Shown: piece after piece, positions 22,601 to 34,206 of the stretch
How positions within the stretch are numbered: the first letter of the stretch is position 1
Layout of the letters: every line of letters begins with the position of its first letter
Source of the DNA: Tipula vernalis
Taxonomy: Eukaryota; Arthropoda; Insecta; Diptera; Tipulidae
Direction: 5' to 3'
Assembly: GCA_958295665.1 (NCBI GenBank)
Contig: OY282560.1
Span: 274,152,177-274,216,176, forward strand
Length of the DNA stretch: 64,000 nt
Position numbers and translations under genes: made by a program
Notes under the pieces: generated by a model
The model's input: the letters and a program-made list of their open reading frames with translations, nothing else
Database searches by the model: none
What the model was told of the DNA's origin: nothing

Positions 22601-22958
22601 TACCATCGACGATACTTTCAATATTTCATTTGTTAAATATAATTTAAGTCAAGAATGTACTAAACGGTCGGTTCTCTCGGAGATTGCTCAATTATTTGAT
22701 CCGTTGGGATTATGTGCGCCAATGATATTTATTGCTAAATTATTTATGCAATCTCTGTGGTCTACATCTAATCTGTCTTGGGATGAAATAATTCCAATAA
22801 ATATGGCAGAAACTTGGAATAATTTTAAATCACAACTTTCAAAATTAGAAAATTTAAACGTACCTAGATGTATTATACCTCTTTCTTATAAATGTATACA
22901 GTTACACGCATTTGGTGATGCATCCGCAAAAGGCTTCGGATGTGCCATTTATATATGA
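19644..22958 (+). CDS. BEL/Pao gag-protease-reverse transcriptase (first part of gag-pol)
   Basis: 1,104 codons. Residues ~100-300 are the gag region with the DUF1759-type motif LPKFDGSELGWLRFRD. Two zinc-knuckle-like Cys clusters follow (about 330-400: CCIFCNGSHNLDKC and CTNCFSGKHRVFDC). The retropepsin-like protease (DUF1758 type) has LLDSGSQSNFI at about 507-517. The reverse transcriptase spans ~800-980 with VAFTGDITKMYRQI and catalytic YMDD (about 924). The RNase H start, HAFGDASAKGFG, is at the end. The frame stops at TGA 22956-22958, but the same frame reopens immediately and continues RNase H and integrase. The start was chosen as the first ATG after the leader. Intact apart from that stop. 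Confidence 0.95.
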   Translation: MDINVLKKRRSGHKGRLTYSKNQFESFESFSIGELQSMLHRLRITYTKFDDVQSEIESLDTDIGVFEERTKFEDVYGNLESKILNQINKLEFKSNLEIKSTSVNIEEGKPDLKVNTSLAIKLPEILLPKFDGSELGWLRFRDIFNDLIHTNSKIDQITKFHYLISCIRDGKSFNLIEALPVTSQNYEVAWKTIFDQYNNEVSIQKLHIKGIYDIKKPSEGSAQSLKLFIDTSLKHVNALKNMNVPVDEWNLFLIHHLCEKLDLGSHTQIIKNTPENTILKFSEFINILKKRVRVLESVGSTSSGASTATSNIKSKKQNYNPSKQFRSFVSNETCCIFCNGSHNLDKCPKFGDANFNPEKRFEFVKQRHLCTNCFSGKHRVFDCKSVACGLCSLKHNILLHFGKRNSSTNRSSDNNSSSKNFQKSSNPKNSYNTSPPIAINSNDPTSLSSVLKQDSCPTTNQDSHIQGSLVHNCSLNSSLKYKSQVLLATAIVWVITSDGYKIKCRALLDSGSQSNFITERMCQILKCRRSNVSIPVTGISHNKIHIQHKVNLKIKSRISEFSTDLDFFVLSKITGYLPSEQINFDSSCLPHFINLADPYFFNPDKIDLLIGAEVYHDIITGEKVEILKNSPPFISSVFGYIVSGKINYSNLTGFRNNLIQTSSHICTLDELNSKIERFWQLDEFASDNEFSLEEKMCEQHYIDNVFRNSNGRYIVSLPIKSNIRQLGESSSIALRQFKYLEQKLIKNPELYGNYKQFMSEYIDLGHMKIVENINKIDSQQGKTYYLPHHSVINENSSTTKIRVVFNASSKTSTNLSLNDCLMIGPTIQQNLFSIVLRFRKYPVAFTGDITKMYRQILLSDNQRDLHRIWWRDTSTDEIKCYRMYTITYGTATAPFLATRTLKQLAIDEESKYPKASTVLKRDFYMDDVLTGANTLDEAKTLKANLISLLHSGGFELQKFASNYNELMSNSQEVVDGLSRVLGMRWNTIDDTFNISFVKYNLSQECTKRSVLSEIAQLFDPLGLCAPMIFIAKLFMQSLWSTSNLSWDEIIPINMAETWNNFKSQLSKLENLNVPRCIIPLSYKCIQLHAFGDASAKGFGCAIYI

Positions 22959-24950
22959 ATAGTTGATGAATTAGGAAATTTCCATGTGCGATTATTATGC
23001 GCAAAATCACGAGTGGCTCCTTTAAAATGTCAAACTATTCCTCGACTTGAGCTATGTGCAGCTTTATTAGTTGCTCAAATAACTAGTAAAGTATTGAAAA
23101 TAATTAATATTGATTTTGATGGTATCTATTTGTATTCTGATTCTGAAATAACTCTCTTTCGCATTAATTCACCACCATCCAAATACACAACGTTTGTGGC
23201 AAATAGAGTTTCCCAGATTCAGGAGCTGACAGAAATTAATACATGGCACTATGTGTCATCTACAATGAATCCAGCTGATCTTGTCTCTAGAGGTCTTATG
23301 CCTGAGCAAATACGTGATTGCTCAATGTGGTGGAATGGTCCAGCTTTCTTGTATGATACCGAGGAAAGGTGGCCAAAATCTCCAAATTCTAAAATAGAAA
23401 TAGAAGAATTAGAACTTCGAAAATCTGAAACTATACTACTTTGTACGGCATCCAATTGGAATGTTTTCGAAAAATATTCAAGCTACAAAAAATTGCTTCG
23501 AGTAATCGCAACTTGTTTCCGTTTTTTGAGAAATTGTCAGCAAAAATCATCTGAATCTCGTATATACGGTCCAATACAAAGTTTCGAACTTGAAACAGCA
23601 TTGATTGGATTAGTCAAGCATGTTCAGTTCACCGAATATAATGAAGAGATTAAACATCTTCGGAATAACAAACTAGTATCAACCAAAAGCAAAATAAAAT
23701 CGTTGAGTCCGTTTATCGATACAAATGGGATAGTGCGTGTTGATGGTCGGTTGGCTAATGCTGAAATTTCGTATGATAACCAACATCCAATTTTGTTACC
23801 CGGTACGCATTTGTTTACAAATCTTTTGGTTTCTAATCATCATTTTGAATTACTTCATGCGGGTCCCCAATCTTTATTATACCATGTAAGGCTTCGTTTT
23901 TGGGTTACAAGAGGTAGAAACCTTTGCCGCAAGATTGTTCGCGAATGTATTCGTTGTGTTCGCGCAAAACCTCCAATAATAAACCAAATTATGGGACAAT
24001 TACCAAAGGATAGAGTAAACCCTTCAAAACCCTTTTGCTGTGTCGGAATTGATTTTTGCGGCCCTTTTTATGTTATACCTAAAATTCGGTCTAAGAGTAA
24101 AATCAAAGTATATGTTTCTATTTTTATATGTTTTGCTACAAAGGCAGTGCATATGGAGATTGTAGGAGACCTTTCAACTCAATCATTTCTTGCAGCATTT
24201 CGTAGATTTGTATCTCGTCGTGGTAAGTGTTCTATTATCTATTCAGATAACGCCACTAATTTTATAGGAGCTCGCACAGAATTGAAAGAATTACATGAAC
24301 TATTTAAGTCAGAATTACACCAATTTGAAGTTCTAAGATATTGTTCCAATGAAGGAATAAAATGGCAGACTATACCAGCACGATCACCACATTTCGGGGG
24401 TTTATGGGAGGCGGCTGTTAAGAGCGCGAAATATCATTTGAAACGAGTTATGGGTCAGTCTATTTATACTAACGAAGAATTTTTAACATTAGTAACGCAA
24501 GTTGAAGCGTGCCTGAACTCACGTCCATTGACACCAATGTCAAATGATCCTAATGACATGTGTCCATTAACACCCGGACATTTTTTAATAGGACAATCTC
24601 TTAAATCATTACCTGATCCTTCACTTGATCATTTGCCTATAAACAAACTTTCACGATTCCAACGTATGCAATATTTATTTCAGCAATTCTGGTCACGTTG
24701 GTCAAAAGAATATCTGTCTGAATTAAAAAACCGTCGTAAATGGTTAAATCCAATAAACAACATTAAAATTGGTTCACTTGTTTTGCTTCGAGAAGATGGT
24801 ACCCCTCCAATGAAATGGAACATGGGTAGAATAACAGATATTCATTTGGGAAAAGACGGATTAGTTCGCGTTGTTTCCGTGAAAACAGCAAATTCAGAAT
24901 TCAAAAGATCAATTTCAAAAGTGTGTATTTTACCAGTTGAAGCTAGTTAA
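22959..24950 (+). pseudogene. BEL/Pao RNase H-integrase (second part of gag-pol, after a TGA)
   Basis: Same frame as the preceding block, directly after its stop. It contains the rest of RNase H (CAKSRVAPLKCQTIPRLELC, LYSDSEITL), the H2C2 zinc-binding domain (HHFELLHAGPQSLLYHVR and CIRCVRAKPP), and the integrase core with Asp in CVGIDFCGPFY, Asp in IIYSDNATNFIGA and Glu in PHFGGLWEAAVKSAK. The C-terminal DUF5641-type domain has LTPGHFLIGQ and WSRWSKEYL. Without readthrough or reversion this part would not be made, so this copy is probably non-autonomous. No other stop was seen through 24948. Confidence 0.93.
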
Positions 24951-25564
24951 GATTATGGATTGTTTTTTGTTTTCTTTTCTTACTGGATAAAATTTCTGAT
25001 AATTATAAACATAAACCAAAATTTTTACTTACCACCTATGAGGTAAGGTTGTATATACCTGAATGTACAAGTACAGATGAATGTACATTATACATTTTTT
25101 TTTTTTTTTGGTTTAAATTCAGAAGTAATACAGTTTAAAATATTTTGTCTGTCCTAGTGAAGTTTTAATCAATTATTTTCTTTCGGTTCTTTGTTTCTTG
25201 GAAGGTTTCTTGTGTAATTTGTACAACTAGATTGTTTTGAATTATTGGTTTTGATTGCTACTAAAATTTCTATGTGCAATGAATGCACAGTGTAAATGTT
25301 AAGTTTTGTTTTGTGTTTATTTTAATATATATATTTTGTTGTTATATCAATTTTTTAACTAATTAGGTATTACGATACATGAAAGTCTCAAGTACATTTA
25401 ATTAGGATTAATATAATATAGTTATTAGTATTATAAGTTATATTCAATTTAATTTAGTATAAGATGAATTCAAAGTAATTTTTGTATTAAAATTTAAAAA
25501 TGTAACTTCCATTGACATATTAATTTTTTTATTTTTGAAATAAGGTAATTTCAATGCGGGAGTA
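24951..25564 (+). other. BEL 3' untranslated region with polypurine tract
   Basis: No ORF. A T run occurs at 25097-25110. Immediately before the 3' LTR the sequence ATGCGGGAGTA (25554-25564) is the likely polypurine tract for plus-strand priming. Confidence 0.75.
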
Positions 25565-25885
25565 TGTTAAAGTTTAACAAATTTAAAAAAAAAAAAAAAC
25601 TTCACATTGAAATTATCTTATGTTTGCTATATAGTTTACTAAGTATATCGACGCTATATTTTGTGTTACTCTATATTAGTATAGAGAGAAGAGAGAGACA
25701 AATACGGTTTTTTTTTGTTTTTTACTTTTTGGGTAAAGTTGTCGAAAACACGACGAAATTATTGAGATTTTTATTGTACTTACTGGAGTGTGGTTGTTAA
25801 TCGTATTAAAATAAAATACATATAAAAGTTAATACAGTCCATTGTTTTATTTCAATATATATTTTTTTTGGAAAAAGATTCAACA
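25565..25885 (+). repeat. BEL 3' LTR, intact (321 bp)
   Basis: Begins TGTTAAAGTTTAACAAA and ends AAAGATTCAACA. It matches both halves of the interrupted 5' LTR and is followed by the target duplication CACCA (25886-25890). It contains AATAAAATACAT near 25808, which may serve polyadenylation. Confidence 0.95.
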
Positions 25886-25890
25886 CACCA

Positions 25891-26010
25891 TTTAATTTTT
25901 AATTATACATATAACAATAATTTAAACGTAAGACATTCACATGTTTCCTTAAATTCATTGACAACATAATTCAATCTACAATTATTAACAATTTCTTTTC
26001 TTAAACAAAT
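25891..26010. other. AT-rich flank of the BEL element
   Basis: Short non-coding stretch between the BEL target duplication and a THAP remnant; nothing recognisable. Confidence 0.4.
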
Positions 26011-26285
26011 TTAGATCCAAAACGACGAGTGGATAAAAGGAAACAACACGTAACGTGTATAGTTCCAAGCTGCAAAATTGCTTCAAGAAAATCAAATTTA
26101 AAATTCTTCAAATTTCCGAACGATGAAATTAAATCCCAGAATTAAATAACTTCAATAGGCCTTCTACAAAATGAAATTAAAAATATGTCAGCGACACTTC
26201 TTACAGGAAAATATTTCGTGTTCGAACAGATTAACAAAAAACGCAGTACCTTTTCTTAATATAATTAGTTAGTCAAATGGCGAGA
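26011..26285 (+). pseudogene. THAP zinc-finger remnant
   Basis: Plus-strand frames show the THAP C2CH pattern: CIVPSCKIASRKSNLKFFKFP, then after a stop and frame change CQRHFLQENI and a trailing LTKNAVPFL resembling the AVPxxF signature that ends THAP domains. THAP domains are found in P-element-type transposases and in host regulators. No P-element catalytic region was found, so the source is unresolved. Confidence 0.6.
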
Positions 26286-26600
26286 AAGATACACCTTTCT
26301 CCAGTAAATCAACCCATATTGTTAGTCTGGAACCTGAAATGGTATTAAAATCAACACCACTAATACTCAAACAGAAAATGACAACGAAGAAATTGAATTT
26401 TTGAAATTAATTGTTTGCAGAACAACACCCGAAAATTTAAGTTGCTGCAGGTTAGATACAACAACATAAGGGCGCAGCTTAACCCGGCCTCCGATTAAAA
26501 CCGGTAGTTTGGTGAATATTGATCGTCATATAGAAAAACTAGACTTAAACGAACCACAAAAAGTGTATGTAAGCTGTTTGTAAAGACAGATTTTTATTAT
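26286..26600 (+). other. Unassigned degraded coding-like DNA
   Basis: Short open stretches in changing frames between the THAP remnant and env; none is recognised. The start of the env-bearing retroelement probably lies here, but no LTR or pol sequence was seen. Confidence 0.35.
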
Positions 26601-26981
26601 AATGAGAATGACAAACTATAGGGACACTAACTAACTTACATGAGCAATTACTGGGAAGAAATTGAAACCTTTAAGCAAACACAATGTGAATTAAAGGCAG
26701 CATGCTTGAATATAGCTGGGTTAAATTGCGACCTAATTCTTCAATAAATTCAATGGCAATACAACAATTTGATTGCGGACAATGAATTATTATTAGCAAG
26801 TAACAAAGAGGTACAACGACCGAAACGGGGCCTAGGAGACACCATAGGCCTGGTACTAGGCGATATGTTTGGGATCTTGACAGAACGTGAGGCAAGATAT
26901 TAAGAGGCACAATTTGAAGCCATAAACAACGATGAGCAACAATTAGAGACATTGATAAAGAGTCATACCACCATAATAGAC
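26601..26981 (+). pseudogene. Errantivirus-type env, N-terminal half, broken
   Basis: The plus strand reads a degraded surface subunit, then a furin-like site RPKR followed by a Gly-rich fusion-peptide-like start (about 26820-26850), the architecture of insect gypsy/errantivirus and baculovirus F-type envelopes. At least two stops lie in this part. It ends inside the target duplication of the MULE (26973-26981), and the other half lies at 39738. An old, inactive envelope remnant. Confidence 0.75.
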
Positions 26982-27263
26982 AGGCATGTGAAGTTAGCCC
27001 AGGATTTTATCCCAGAAAATAAAAAAATTTAATCAGGCAATACTAATAAAATTATGCACCATATGCTCATGTGTGAAGTTATCCCAGCCCAGGATTTTAT
27101 TGTATTTAATAAAAATAAATATAATTTCATTAAAATAAAATCAATGAAAAACAAAGAAAAATGATTATGAAATATTTTAGATACATATGTACTTCTATAA
27201 ACCAAATTGGTTTAAAAAAAAATTCATAATTACCAGTATTAAAAATAAATGACAGTATTTTCA
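26982..27263 (+). repeat. MULE left terminal repeat (282 bp)
   Basis: Matches the complement of 39456-39737 with a single difference found by eye (TTAGATACAT here, TTAGTTACAT there). It contains an internal near-duplication of GTGAAGTTAKCCCAG, once at the tip and once about 95 bp inside, plausible transposase-binding sites. Confidence 0.95.
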
Positions 27264-27276
27264 TTTTTTATTATGC

Positions 27277-30200
27277 TGTGCCAAAACTAAAAATCTCTCG
27301 GATTGGGGCTATATAGTTTTACAAAGGGCATACAAGGGGCTAAATATTGTACTATTTTCAGGATGATCGGTATGTTGCAAGTGGCCGAAATATTGGCTTT
27401 GTCTTATAACTCAATAGCATTTACCCAGTTTTAATGAGTTTTTATTATGCTGTGCCAAAACTAAAAATCTCTCGGATTGGGGCTATATAGTTTTACAAAG
27501 GGCATACAAGGGGCTAAATATTTTCCTATTTTCAGGATGATCGGTATGTTGCAAGTGGCCGAAATATTGGCTTTGTCTTATAACTCAATAGCATTTACCC
27601 AGTTTTATTGAGATTTTATTATGCTGTGCCAAAACTAAAAATCTCTCGGATTGGGGCTATATAGTTTTAAAATGAGCATACAAGGGGCTAAATATTGTAC
27701 TATTTTCAGGATGATCGGTATGTTGCAAGTGGCCGAAATATTGGCTTTGTCTTATAACTCAATAGCATTTACCCAGTTTTAATGAGTTTTTATTATGCTG
27801 TGCCAAAACTAAAAATCTCTCGGATTGGGGCTATATAGTTTTACAAAGGGCATACAAGGGGCTAAATATTTTCCTATTTTCACGATGATCGGTATGTTGC
27901 AAGTGGCCGAAATATTGGCTTTGTCTTATAACTCAATAGCATTTACCCAGTTTTAATGAGATTTTATTATGCTGTGCCAAAACTAAAAATCTCTCGGATT
28001 GGGGCTATATAGTTTTACAAAGGGCATACAAGGGGCGTGATATTGTACTATTTTCACGATGATCGGTATGTTGCAAGTGGCCGAAATATGGCCTTTGTCT
28101 TACAACTCAATAGCATTTACCCAGTTTTAATGAGTTTTTATTATGCTGTGCCAAAACTAAAAATCTCTCGGATTGGGGCTATATAGTTTTACAAAGGGCA
28201 TACAAGGGGCTAAATATTTTCCTATTTTCAGGATGATCGGTATGTTGCAAGTGGCCGAAATATTGGCTTTGTCTTATAACTCAATAGCATTTACCCAGTT
28301 TTATTGAGATTTTATTATGCTGTGCCAAAACTAAAAATCTCTCGGATTGGGGCTATATAGTTTTAAAATGAGCATACAAGGGGCTAAATATTGTACTATT
28401 TTCAGGATGATCGGTATGTTGCAAGTGGCCGAAATATTGGCTTTGTCTTATAACTCAATAGCATTTACCCAGTTTTAATGAGTTTTTATTATGCTGTGCC
28501 AAAACTAAAAATCTCTCGGATTGGGGCTATATAGTTTTACAAAGGGCATACAAGGGGCTAAATATTTTCCTATTTTCACGATGATCGGTATGTTGCAAGT
28601 GGCCGAAATATTGGCTTTGTCTTATAACTCAATAGCATTTACCCAGTTTTATTGAGATTTTATTATGCTGTGCCAAAACTAAAAATCTCTCGGATTGGGG
28701 CTATATAGTTTTAAAATGAGCATACAAGGGGCTAAATATTGTACTATTTTCAGGATGATCGGTATGTTGCAAGTGGCCGAAATATTGGCTTTGTCTTATA
28801 ACTCAATAGCATTTACCCAGTTTTAATGAGTTTTTATTATGCTGTGCCAAAACTAAAAATCTCTCGGATTGGGGCTATATAGTTTTACAAAGGGCATACA
28901 AGGGGCTAAATATTTTCCTATTTTCACGATGATCGGTATGTTGCAAGTGGCCGAAATATTGGCTTTGTCTTATAACTCAATAGCATTTACCCAGTTTTAA
29001 TGAGATTTTATTATGCTGTGCCAAAACTAAAAATCTCTCGGATTGGGGCTATATAGTTTTACAAAGGGCATACAAGGGCCTAAATATTGTACTATTTTCA
29101 CGATGATCGGTATGTTGCAAGTGGCCGAAATATTGCCTTTGTCTTACAACTCAATAGCATTTACCCAGTTTTAATGAGTTTTTATTATGCTGTGCCAAAA
29201 CTAAAAATCTCTCGGATTGGGGCTATATAGTTTTACAAAGGGCATACAAGGGGCTAAATATTTTATTATTTTCAGGATGATCGGTATGTTGCAAGTGGCC
29301 GAAATATTGGCTTTGTCTTATAACTCAATAGCATTTACCCAGTTTTAATGAGTTTTTATTATGCTGTGCCAAAACTAAAAATCTCTCGGATTGGGGCTAT
29401 ATAGTTTTACAAAGGGCATACAAGGGGCTAAATATTGTACTATTTTCAGGATGATCGGTATGTTGCAAGTGGCCGAAATATTGGCTTTGTCTTATAACTC
29501 AATAGCATTTACCCAGTTTTAATGAGTTTTTATTATGCTGTGCCAAAACTAAAAATCTCTCGGATTGGGGCTATATAGTTTTACAAAGGGCATACAAGGG
29601 GCTAAATATTTTCCTATTTTCAGGATGATCGGTATGTTGCAAGTGGCCGAAATATTGGCTTTGTCTTATAACTCAATAGCATTTACCCAGTTTTATTGAG
29701 ATTTTATTATGCTGTGCCAAAACTAAAAATCTCTCGGATTGGGGCTATATAGTTTTAAAATGAGCATACAAGGGGCTAAATATTGTACTATTTTCAGGAT
29801 GATCGGTATGTTGCAAGTGGCCGAAATATTGGCTTTGTCTTATAACTCAATAGCATTTACCCAGTTTTAATGAGTTTTTATTATGCTGTGCCAAAACTAA
29901 AAATCTCTCGGATTGGGGCTATATAGTTTTACAAAGGGCATACAAGGGGCTAAATATTTTCCTATTTTCACGATGATCGGTATGTTGCAAGTGGCCGAAA
30001 TATTGGCTTTGTCTTATAACTCAATAGCATTTACCCAGTTTTAATGAGATTTTATTATGCTGTGCCAAAACTAAAAATCTCTCGGATTGGGGCTATATAG
30101 TTTTACAAAGGGCATACAAGGGGCTAAATATTGTACTATTTTCACGATGATCGGTATGTTGCAAGTGGCCGAAATATGGCCTTTGTCTTACAACTCAATA

Positions 30201-31452
30201 GCATTTACCCAGTTTTAATGAGTTTTTATTATGCTGTGCCAAAACTAAAAATCTCTCGGATTGGGGCTATATAGTTTTACAAAGGGCATACAAGGGGCTA
30301 AATATTTTCCTATTTTCAGGATGATCGGTATGTTGCAAGTGGCCGAAATATTGGCTTTGTCTTATAACTCAATAGCATTTACCCAGTTTTATTGAGATTT
30401 TATTATGCTGTGCCAAAACTAAAAATCTCTCGGATTGGGGCTATATAGTTTTAAAATGAGCATACAAGGGGCTAAATATTGTACTATTTTCAGGATGATC
30501 GGTATGTTGCAAGTGGCCGAAATATTGGCTTTGTCTTATAACTCAATAGCATTTACCCAGTTTTAATGAGTTTTTATTATGCTGTGCCAAAACTAAAAAT
30601 CTCTCGGATTGGGGCTATATAGTTTTACAAAGGGCATACAAGGGGCTAAATATTTTCCTATTTTCACGATGATCGGTATGTTGCAAGTGGCCGAAATATT
30701 GGCTTTGTCTTATAACTCAATAGCATTTACCCAGTTTTATTGAGATTTTATTATGCTGTGCCAAAACTAAAAATCTCTCGGATTGGGGCTATATAGTTTT
30801 AAAATGAGCATACAAGGGGCTAAATATTGTACTATTTTCAGGATGATCGGTATGTTGCAAGTGGCCGAAATATTGGCTTTGTCTTATAACTCAATAGCAT
30901 TTACCCAGTTTTAATGAGTTTTTATTATGCTGTGCCAAAACTAAAAATCTCTCGGATTGGGGCTATATAGTTTTACAAAGGGCATACAAGGGGCTAAATA
31001 TTTTCCTATTTTCACGATGATCGGTATGTTGCAAGTGGCCGAAATATTGGCTTTGTCTTATAACTCAATAGCATTTACCCAGTTTTAATGAGATTTTATT
31101 ATGCTGTGCCAAAACTAAAAATCTCTCGGATTGGGGCTATATAGTTTTACAAAGGGCATACAAGGGCCTAAATATTGTACTATTTTCACGATGATCGGTA
31201 TGTTGCAAGTGGCCGAAATATTGCCTTTGTCTTACAACTCAATAGCATTTACCCAGTTTTAATGAGTTTTTATTATGCTGTGCCAAAACTAAAAATCTCT
31301 CGGATTGGGGCTATATAGTTTTACAAAGGGCATACAAGGGGCTAAATATTTTATTATTTTCAGGATGATCGGTATGTTGCAAGTGGCCGAAATATTGGCT
31401 TTGTCTTATAACTCAATAGCATTTACCCAGTTTTAATGAGTTTTTATTATGC
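27277..31452 (+). repeat. Twelve-monomer higher-order repeat, two copies of 2,088 bp
   Basis: The order of variant monomers in 27277-29364 is repeated in 29365-31452, exactly 12 x 174 bp later. For instance, the rare TTTTATTATTTTCAGG monomer occurs at 29261 and 31349. Differences are few; one is GGGGCGTGATATTG at about 28033 where the second copy has the common GGGGCTAAATATTG. A recent unequal exchange or amplification is implied. Confidence 0.9.
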
Positions 31453-32339
31453 TGTGCCAAAACTAAAAATCTCTCGGATTGGGGCTATATAGTTTTAAAA
31501 TGGGCATACAAGGGGCTAAATATTTTCCTATTTTCAGGATGATCGGTATATTGCAAGTGGCCGAAATATTGCCTTTGTCTTACAACTCAATAGCATTTAC
31601 CCAGTTTTAATGAGTTTTTATTATGCTGTGCCAAAACTAAAAATCTCTCGGATTGGGGCTTTATAGTTTTACAAAGGGCATACAAGGGGCTAAATATTTT
31701 CCTATTTTCAGGATGATCGGTATGTTGCAAGTGGCCGAAATATTGGCTTTGTCTTATAACTCAATAGCATTTACCCAGTTTTAATGAGTTTTTATTATGC
31801 TGTGCCAAAACTAAAAATCTCTCGGATTGGGGCTATATAGTTTTAAAATGGGCATACAAGGGGCTAAATATTGTACTATTTTCACGATGATCGGTATGTT
31901 GCAAGTGGCCGAAATATTGCCTTTGTCTTACAACTCAATAGCATTTACCCAGTTTTAATGAGTTTTTATTATGCTGTGCCAAAACTTAAAATCTCTCGGA
32001 TTGGGGCTATATAGTTTTACAAAGGGCATACAAGGGGTTAAATATTTTCCTATTTTCAGGATGATCGGTATGTTGCAAGTGGCCGAAATATTGCCTTTGT
32101 CTTACAACTCAATAGCATTTACCCAGTTTTAATGAGTTTTTATTATGCTGTGCCAAAACTAAAAATCTCTCGGATTGGGGCTATATAGTTTTACAAAGGG
32201 CATACAAGGGGCTAAATATTGTACTATTTTCAGGATGATCGGTATGTTGCAAGTGGCCGAAATATTGGCTTTGTCTTATAACTCAATAGCATTTACCCAG
32301 TTTTAATGAGTTTTTATTATGCTGTGCCAAAACTAAAAA

Positions 32340-34080
32340 TCTCTCGGATTGGGGCTATATAGTTTTACAATGGGCATACAAGGGGCTAAATATTGTACTA
32401 TTTTCACGATGATCGGTATGTTGCAAATGGCCGAAATATTGCCTTTGTCTTATAACTCAATAGCATTTACCCAGTTTTAATGAGTTTTTATTATGCTGTG
32501 CCAAAACTAAAAATCTCTCGGATTGGAGCTATATAGTTTTACAAAGGGCATACAAGGGGCTAAATATTTTCCTATTTTCACGATGATCGGTATGTTGCAA
32601 GTGGCCGAAATATTGGCTTTGTCTTACAACTCAATAGCATTTACCCAGTTTTAATGAGTTTTTATTATGATGTGCCAAAACTAAAAATCTCTCGGATTGG
32701 GGCTATATAGTTTTACAAAGGGCATACAAGGGGCTAAATATTTTCCTATTTTCAGGATGATCGGTATGTTGCAAGTGGCCGAAATATTGCCTTTGTCTTA
32801 CAACTCAATAGCATTTACCCAGTTTTAATGAGTTTTTATTATGCTGTGCCAAAACTAAAAATCTCTCGGATTGGGGCTATATAGTTTTACAAAGGGCATA
32901 CAAGGGGTTAAATATTTTCCTATTTTCAGGATGATCGGTATGTTGCAAGTGGCCGAAATATTGCCTTTGTCTTACAACTCAATAGCATTTACCCAGTTTT
33001 AATGAGTTTTTATTATGCTGTGCCAAAACTAAAAATCTCTCGGATTGGGGCTATATAGTTTTACAAAGGGCATACAAGGGGCTAAATATTTTATTATTTT
33101 CAGGATGATCGGTATGTTGCAAGTGGCCGAAATATTGGCTTTGTCTTATAACTCAATAGCATTTACCCAGTTTTAATGAGTTTTTATTATGCTGTGCCAA
33201 AACTAAAAATCTCTCGGATTGGGGCTATATAGTTTTACAATGGGCATACAAGGGGCTAAATATTGTACTATTTTCACGATGATCGGTATGTTGCAAAAGG
33301 CCGAAATATTGCCTTTGTCTTACAACTCAATAGCATTTACCCAGTTTTAATGAGTTTTTATTATGCTGTGCCAAAACTAAAAATCTCTCGGATTGGAGCT
33401 ATATAGTTTTACAAAGGGCATACAAGGGGCTAAATATTTTCCTATTTTCACGATGATCGGTATGTTGCAAGTGGCCGAAATATTGGCTTTGTCTTACAAC
33501 TCAATAGCATTTACCCAGTTTTAATGAGTTTTTATTATGATGTGCCAAAACTAAAAATCTCTCGGATTGGGGCTATATAGTTTTACAAAGGGCATACAAG
33601 GGGCTAAATATTTTCCTATTTTCAGGATGATCGGTATGTTGCAAGTGGCCGAAATATTGGCTTTGTCTTACAACTCAATAGCATTTACCCAGTTTTAATG
33701 AGTTTTTATTATGCTGTGCCAAAACTAAAAATCTCTCGGATTGGGGCTATATAGTTTTACAATGGGCATACAAGGGGCTAAATATTGTACTATTTTCACG
33801 ATGATCGGTATATTGCAAGTGGCCGAAATATGGCCTTTGTCTTACAACTCAACAGCATTTACCCAGTTTTAATGAGTTTTTATTATGTTGTGCCATAACT
33901 AAAAATCTATCGGATTGGGGCTATATAGTTTTACAATGGGCATACAAGGGGCTAAATATTGTATTATTTTCACGATGATCGATAGCATTTACCCAGTTTT
34001 AATGAGTTTTTTTTTATTATGCTGTGCCAAAACTTAAAATCTCTCGGATTGGGGCTATATAGTTTTACAATGGGCATACA
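32340..34080 (+). repeat. Five-monomer higher-order repeat, two copies of ~870 bp
   Basis: Three rare variants recur 870 bp apart: ACAATGGGCATAC (about 32367 and 33237), GATTGGAGCTATAT (32521 and 33391), and TTATTATGATGTGCC (about 32663 and 33533). The second copy runs into a region with a deletion near 33975. Confidence 0.8.
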
Positions 34081-34206
34081 TGGGGCTAAATATTATACTA
34101 TTTTCACGATGATCGGTGTGTTGCAAGTGGCCGAAATATGGCCTTTGTCTTACAACTCAATAGCATTTACCCAGTTTTAATGAGTTGTTATTATGTTGTG
34201 CCAAAA

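Larger units (their letters stand above)
15744..25885 (+). mobile_element. BEL/Pao retrotransposon, nearly complete
   Basis: The element runs from TGTTAAAG (15744) to TTCAACA (25885), 10,142 bp including a 3,067-bp nested Harbinger. It is flanked by the 5-bp target duplication CACCA (15739-15743 and 25886-25890), the usual length for BEL/Pao. It has two LTRs of about 320 bp, a tRNA-complementary primer site, one long gag-pro-pol frame broken by a single TGA, and a purine-rich tract before the 3' LTR. There is no env. LTRs differ by only a few substitutions and homopolymer lengths, so insertion is recent. Confidence 0.95.
27264..34206 (+). repeat. Left 174-bp satellite array, ~40 copies
   Basis: The landmark TGTGCCAAAACTAAAAATCT recurs every 174 bp from 27277 to about 34197. 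Monomers differ at a few diagnostic places: ACAAAGGG or AAAATGAG before CATAC, TTTCCT, TTGTAC or TTTATT before ATTTTCA, CAGG or CACG before ATGATCGG, and ATTGGC or ATTGCC. These variants reveal higher-order repeats of 12 and 5 monomers. One monomer near 33975 is shortened. No functional ORF spans the array. Confidence 0.97.

Noticed and set aside
25564..25800. 78-codon ORF within the BEL 3' LTR
   Set aside because: It is LTR sequence starting at the LTR tip and is disrupted in the other LTR.
27264..34206. Regular repeats that might suggest a CRISPR array
   Set aside because: The 174-bp units are contiguous satellite monomers without short repeats and unique spacers, in an insect-type genome, inside a transposon arm.
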